Shown here: positions 60,484 through 64,000 of the stretch, piece by piece | How the letters are laid out: every line of letters starts with the position of its first letter | Numbering within the stretch: position 1 is the first letter of the stretch | Assembly: GCA_029959085.1 (NCBI GenBank) | Contig: JARWIR010000010.1 | Coordinates: 31,488,731 to 31,552,730, forward strand | Length of the DNA stretch: 64,000 nucleotides | Source: Nemophila menziesii | Lineage: Eukaryota; Streptophyta; Magnoliopsida; Boraginales; Hydrophyllaceae | Reading direction: 5' to 3' | Notes under the pieces: model-generated | What the model saw: the letters and a program-made list of their open reading frames with translations, nothing else | Databases searched by the model: none | What the model was told of the DNA's origin: nothing | Made by a program: the position numbers and the translations under genes

Positions 60484-61865
60484 TTAAGGTTGGGGCCAGG
60501 AGGTATCTCTTGCACTCCTCCATTAGTGTTAACAGTAATGAGCTGGTTTATGAGGCTTTCCACTGTATCACTATCCTTTTCCAGAATTTCAAAACTATTT
60601 CAAGTAGAGGCATTATTGTTTCCCTCAGTTTGAGCTAGAGACAATGTGTTTCTTCTTCTCACCACTTGTGACCACATTTCCGCTTGAGCTATTTCTTTAT
60701 CTTTGGGTTCTTTATTAGGCACTGGTATGTTCTTATCTTTATCTTCCATAGTTGTTTTCTTCTTCTCAACCCATATTTGTTTAATATTTCTACAGGTTTT
60801 CTCACTATGACCCAACACTTTACAAGTTTTACATACTGTTGGCCTCCAAGTGTATTCCACTTCCACTATTTCAATTTGGTCTTCACCCATATCAATATCA
60901 AAGGATTCAACAATTTCAGCATTTATATCCATTTCAACAAATACCCTGGCATAGCTTAACCTGGTATAATTAGCAGTAATTTCATCCATTTGCAGTGGTT
61001 TACCAACTGCACTAGCTACTACACTCAATCCTTTTTGATTCCACAATTCCCCTAGTACTTTTCTTAACTTTACCCATACTGGAACCTTATCTATTTTAAA
61101 CTTTTCAAAGTGGGTGTTTGGTTTCCACCTTCTAAGTATTAGAGGGCGGTTATTTACATGCCATAGCTCACCAAGTACCTTGAAACAAGCCTCTTCTGAC
61201 TCCATTTTAAATACAAATAGTCCCTGTTCTGAGGTGCTTATTTGCACTTTACCAAATTGTTTCCATTGTGTTTCAACCATATATTTTACCATATAAAATG
61301 GTGGTGGTTTATCTAGAAATTGGCCCACAATACTAGTTTGCCATTTCTTACACCCATCATCTTTAATTTCTTTTGAAGGTGTAACTCGGATTCTCCCCTT
61401 ATGTTTCATGTTGAAAATATTCAAGCTTAAAGTCTTCCCTTATGTTACCATCAAATAAAGTGGACCAGGACCTTTTTGGAGACTCATTTATTGCAGTCAC
61501 CGGGTCTTGAGTCTCTCCTGGCTGTGATGAATGTTTTCTAACCTGATCTGAGCCAAGATCTAAGTTTATCTCAGCTGTTCTTACTTGTGAGTTTTTCCCC
61601 AATGTACTTTGTATTTGTAATGATGGAAAAGCTTCAATTTCAACAGGAGTTATGGATTTATTATTTGTATACTCCCTTGTTTAGTATTCTCAGCAATCTT
61701 AAGGTTAACAGGTGTACTCTTAGTTGTTTTCTGCTGAGTATTTGTAGATCTACCCCTGTCACCCACAGATTTGTTACTTTGATTGACTGTTACACTCTTT
61801 TCAGGTGTAACTGCATACTCCTCCAGGTCTAGTTGTTTCTTTTTATTTGCTTTTCTGGGTGGCAT
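60480..61865 (-). pseudogene. LINE C ORF1 (DUF4283 / CCHC), broken
   Basis: MPPRKANKKK at 61865; a shift near 61670 before GKNSQVRTAE, another near 61405 (FQHET / HKGRIRV), then 274 open codons (61424-60600) containing SIVGQFLDKPPPFY, GLFVFKMESEEACF, PVWVKLRKVLGELW (the Trp and Glu codons that are stops in A and B) and CKTCKVLGHSEKTC. A private TGA at 60600 cuts off the last 40 codons. The natural stop overlaps the ORF2 start at 60480-60483. Confidence 0.9.
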
Positions 61866-62173
61866 TTTATCAGTTTCATGAGGTAAACTGATGTAGGTAA
61901 TGTGTTTGGTTTTGTGTTTAGGTGAAGAATAGAGTGTGGAGATGAGAAGAGAACGCGGCAAAAAAAAAAAGAAGGCCCCCCTCACCGCAAATCCCAGCGA
62001 GAGATTCCGATAAGATAAGCAAAAGCGGAGATGAAGAGAAGAAGCGAAGAGATCTGTGTAAAAAGCTGCGGGGAAAAGAAAATTTAGAAAACCTAGAGAG
62101 AGAAAACTAGTGTAAACCTAGAGAGAAGGAGGAGCACAGTTGACTCTCATTTGACTTTGTTTTTAAACTATTT

Positions 62174-62448
62174 CTTTTGCGTTAGTTTTTGATATAATAA
62201 GACCATTACTTTTGTTAAAAATTGTTGGGTCAAGATCAAGACAGTCGATATTTTCTTTTGTTTCAATTTTGATATTCAAATTATTCAATGAGTTTGAAGA
62301 ATTTTCTCTCCGTCTCTTTTTTCTGTCTCATCACGAGCAAATTCAGGAATAGCATCATCTACTGTAACTTATGATGCAGACATATTCGAGATCTTCTCCT
62401 TACCCATGAAAGTAGATGATACAGTTATAGCCGATAACTATTATGCTT
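62174..62448 (-). pseudogene. POLA1: POLA1 N-terminal fragment, unit 3
   Basis: Same motifs as the other two copies (MGKEKISNMSAS, VDD, then AIPEFARDETEK with Val to Ala from a single change near 62351). Confirms that this fragment is part of the old array. Confidence 0.58.
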
Positions 62449-62471
62449 CTGCAGGAAAACAGCGGAAATGA

Positions 62472-62491
62472 TAAGGGTAAGGGTAAGGTTA
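62472..62491 (+). repeat. (GGGTAA)n tract, unit 3, contracted
   Basis: Two hexamers plus a mutated third (GGTTAA), against four in units 1 and 2; the preceding GATCGATC is also reduced. Confidence 0.65.
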
Positions 62492-62652
62492 AAGGAGCAA
62501 GGGATGAAAAATATCGTCGCGAAATTTGTCATCTGTAGTGAAAGATATTTGTTGCGACATACTAGTCGGCGCTGAAACTGTATTCACTAGCGATAAAAAT
62601 GTCGTGGTTTACCTGAATAATGATATCAGCATTGTTAACCTTAGCTGCAATG

Positions 62653-64000
62653 CCCAATTAATTACACGGAGAGTGTAAGAATTTCCAATTAATTACAACC
62701 TTAACTTAATTTATACTTAACCAAAAAAAATGGAAGATTAAAAAATACTCATAGTCTAATATTATTTATTTATTTAGAATTCTTTTTATCTTTTTTTTTA
62801 ATTTTTTTTTCAATTTTTTTGTTCCGAAATTCTTTTTTTTTTCAATTCTTTTTTCGAATTCTTTTTTTTTATTTTTTTTTGAATTTTTATTTTTATTTTT
62901 AATTTCAAAATTTTTTCTTTCAGAAATTTTTTTTTTTCGGAATTTTTTTTCCCAGAATTTTTTTTTAATTTTTTTTTTACAAATTTTTTTCCCCCAAAAT
63001 TTTTTTATGTGTTCCATGAACACACAAAATTGAAACAACCAAAATCAAGTTTTTTGTATTCCAAAAATACACAAATTTGAGTTTTATGTGTTCCATGAGA
63101 TTTGTGTTTTGCAGTAATACACAATTTTGCGATTTGTGTGTTCAAGAATACACAAAATTGGAACAAACAAAATCAAGTTTTGTAAATTTTATATATATGT
63201 GTTCCATCAATACACAAATCAGAGACTTGTGTGTTCTAGGAACGCACAGGAACACACAAATTTGAGATTTGTGTGTTCCAGGAATACACAGAATTGGAAC
63301 AAAGAAAATCAAGTTTTGTGTATTCTAGTAATACATAAATTCAATTTTTATGTGTTCTATGAATACACAAATTTGAGATTTGGGTGTTTCAAGAATACAC
63401 AAATCTTATATTTGTGCGTTCTAAGAATACACAATTATGAAATTTGTGTGTTCTAAGAATACACAGAATTGGAATAACACAAAACCCTAAAACATAAACA
63501 CAAAAATAACAAAAAAGTGTTGGACAAATAGAATATATATCAAGATAGTTAAAGACGAATAAAAATAAGGTTTATACGATTAATAAATATTAAAAAAATA
63601 ATTTTGTTAAAGAAGAGAATCATTTAGATCGATTTTATGACTTTGTTTGTTACACATAAATCTATATTTGTGTGTTACAGCAACACATAACCTGAATTTT
63701 CGATTTTTTTTAAAAAAATCAGGAAAAAAATTCAAAAAAAAAAATCCGGGGAAAAAATTTCGAAAAAACAAATCTGAAAAAAAAATCGAAAAAAAAAATC
63801 TGAAAAAAAATAAAAAATTAATATTAGAAAACAAAATAAAAAACAATTAAAAAAATAAAAAAATCACATAAGGGTAACATTGGAAGGTAAATATGACAAT
63901 GTGTTCAATTGAGAATTAAGTTGAAAAATTGTGAGTAAGTAGGAAGTAATTTCCTCCTTACTTTTTTTTGGGTATGAAAAGTGAGGAAAGGTAATTAATT
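62653..64000. mobile_element. Fold-back element with minisatellite, unit 3, cut by the window end
   Basis: Left terminus CCCAATTAATTAC at 62653; the window ends 10 bases into the right terminus (63991-64000). The T-run arm (62767-63005) is longer than in units 1 and 2, and the minisatellite (about 63008-63475) has one more unit (GTTTTGCAGTAATACAC near 63106). Confidence 0.55.

Larger units (their letters stand above)
56678..62155 (-). mobile_element. LINE copy C, near full length, most intact 5' half
   Basis: T run at 56678-56691 marks the 3' end; the 5' leader ends near 62155. It lacks the CACTA MITE of copy B. It has fewer lesions in the endonuclease and ORF1 than A and B, but its own lesions in RT and the zinc finger. 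It sits in the POLA1 pseudogene at the same site as copy B, so it is a paralogue by segmental duplication, not an independent insertion. Confidence 0.92.
58221..64000. repeat. Tandem macro-repeat, unit 3 (partial, runs off the window)
   Basis: Collinear with 1-5660 and 27137-32770: LINE 5' half, POLA1 N-terminal fragment, then the fold-back element, which is cut by the window end. It is visibly more diverged from units 1 and 2 than they are from each other; its LINE ORFs lack several stops shared by the first two copies and carry stops of their own. Confidence 0.9.

Overview
The window is repeat-dominated nuclear DNA from a flowering plant, most likely a eudicot. The reasons are an AT-rich background, plant-type LINEs with DUF4283 and CCHC domains in ORF1, a Copia element with the usual plant initiator-Met primer site (TGGTATCAGAGC), MULE and CACTA transposon remains, and intron-bearing pieces of a plant-like DNA polymerase alpha gene. 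I cannot name the species. I see no intact host gene, no rRNA or tRNA gene and no CRISPR array.

The main architecture is a tandem array with a period of about 27.1 kb. Position 1 recurs at 27137 and again at 58221, giving two full units and a partial third in arbitrary phase. Each full unit carries, left to right: the 5' half of a minus-strand LINE; an N-terminal fragment of a DNA polymerase alpha catalytic subunit (POLA1) pseudogene; a fold-back element filled with a minisatellite; a CACTA-type transposase remnant; a solo LTR; an older LINE fragment; a TIR element; about 2.6 kb of empty AT-rich DNA; a MULE transposase pseudogene with a palindromic motif cluster and a 130-bp tandem repeat; the C-terminal exons of the POLA1 pseudogene, invaded by a MITE and an RNase H fragment; and the 3' half of the next LINE. 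The LINE sits inside the POLA1 pseudogene, so N-terminal POLA1 sequence lies to its right and later exons to its left.

Unit-specific changes show order of events. Only the first unit boundary copy has a 329-bp CACTA MITE (25373-25701), with a clean empty site in the paralogue. Only the second has a degenerate Copia retrotransposon (52281-56570), inserted in a POLA1 exon with an 8-bp target duplication. By eye, units 1 and 2 differ by well under 1% on the left but about 2-3% from roughly 21-23 kb onward, which suggests a recent 27-kb duplication inside an older, already diverged array.

All coding remains carry stops, frameshifts or truncations. The longest open stretches are the Copia gag-pol (633 codons) and ORF2 of the third LINE (598 codons). 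I found no convincing novel functional system. The noteworthy signals are the replicated POLA1 pseudogene, the mosaic divergence of the array, and the recurring palindrome around the MULE.
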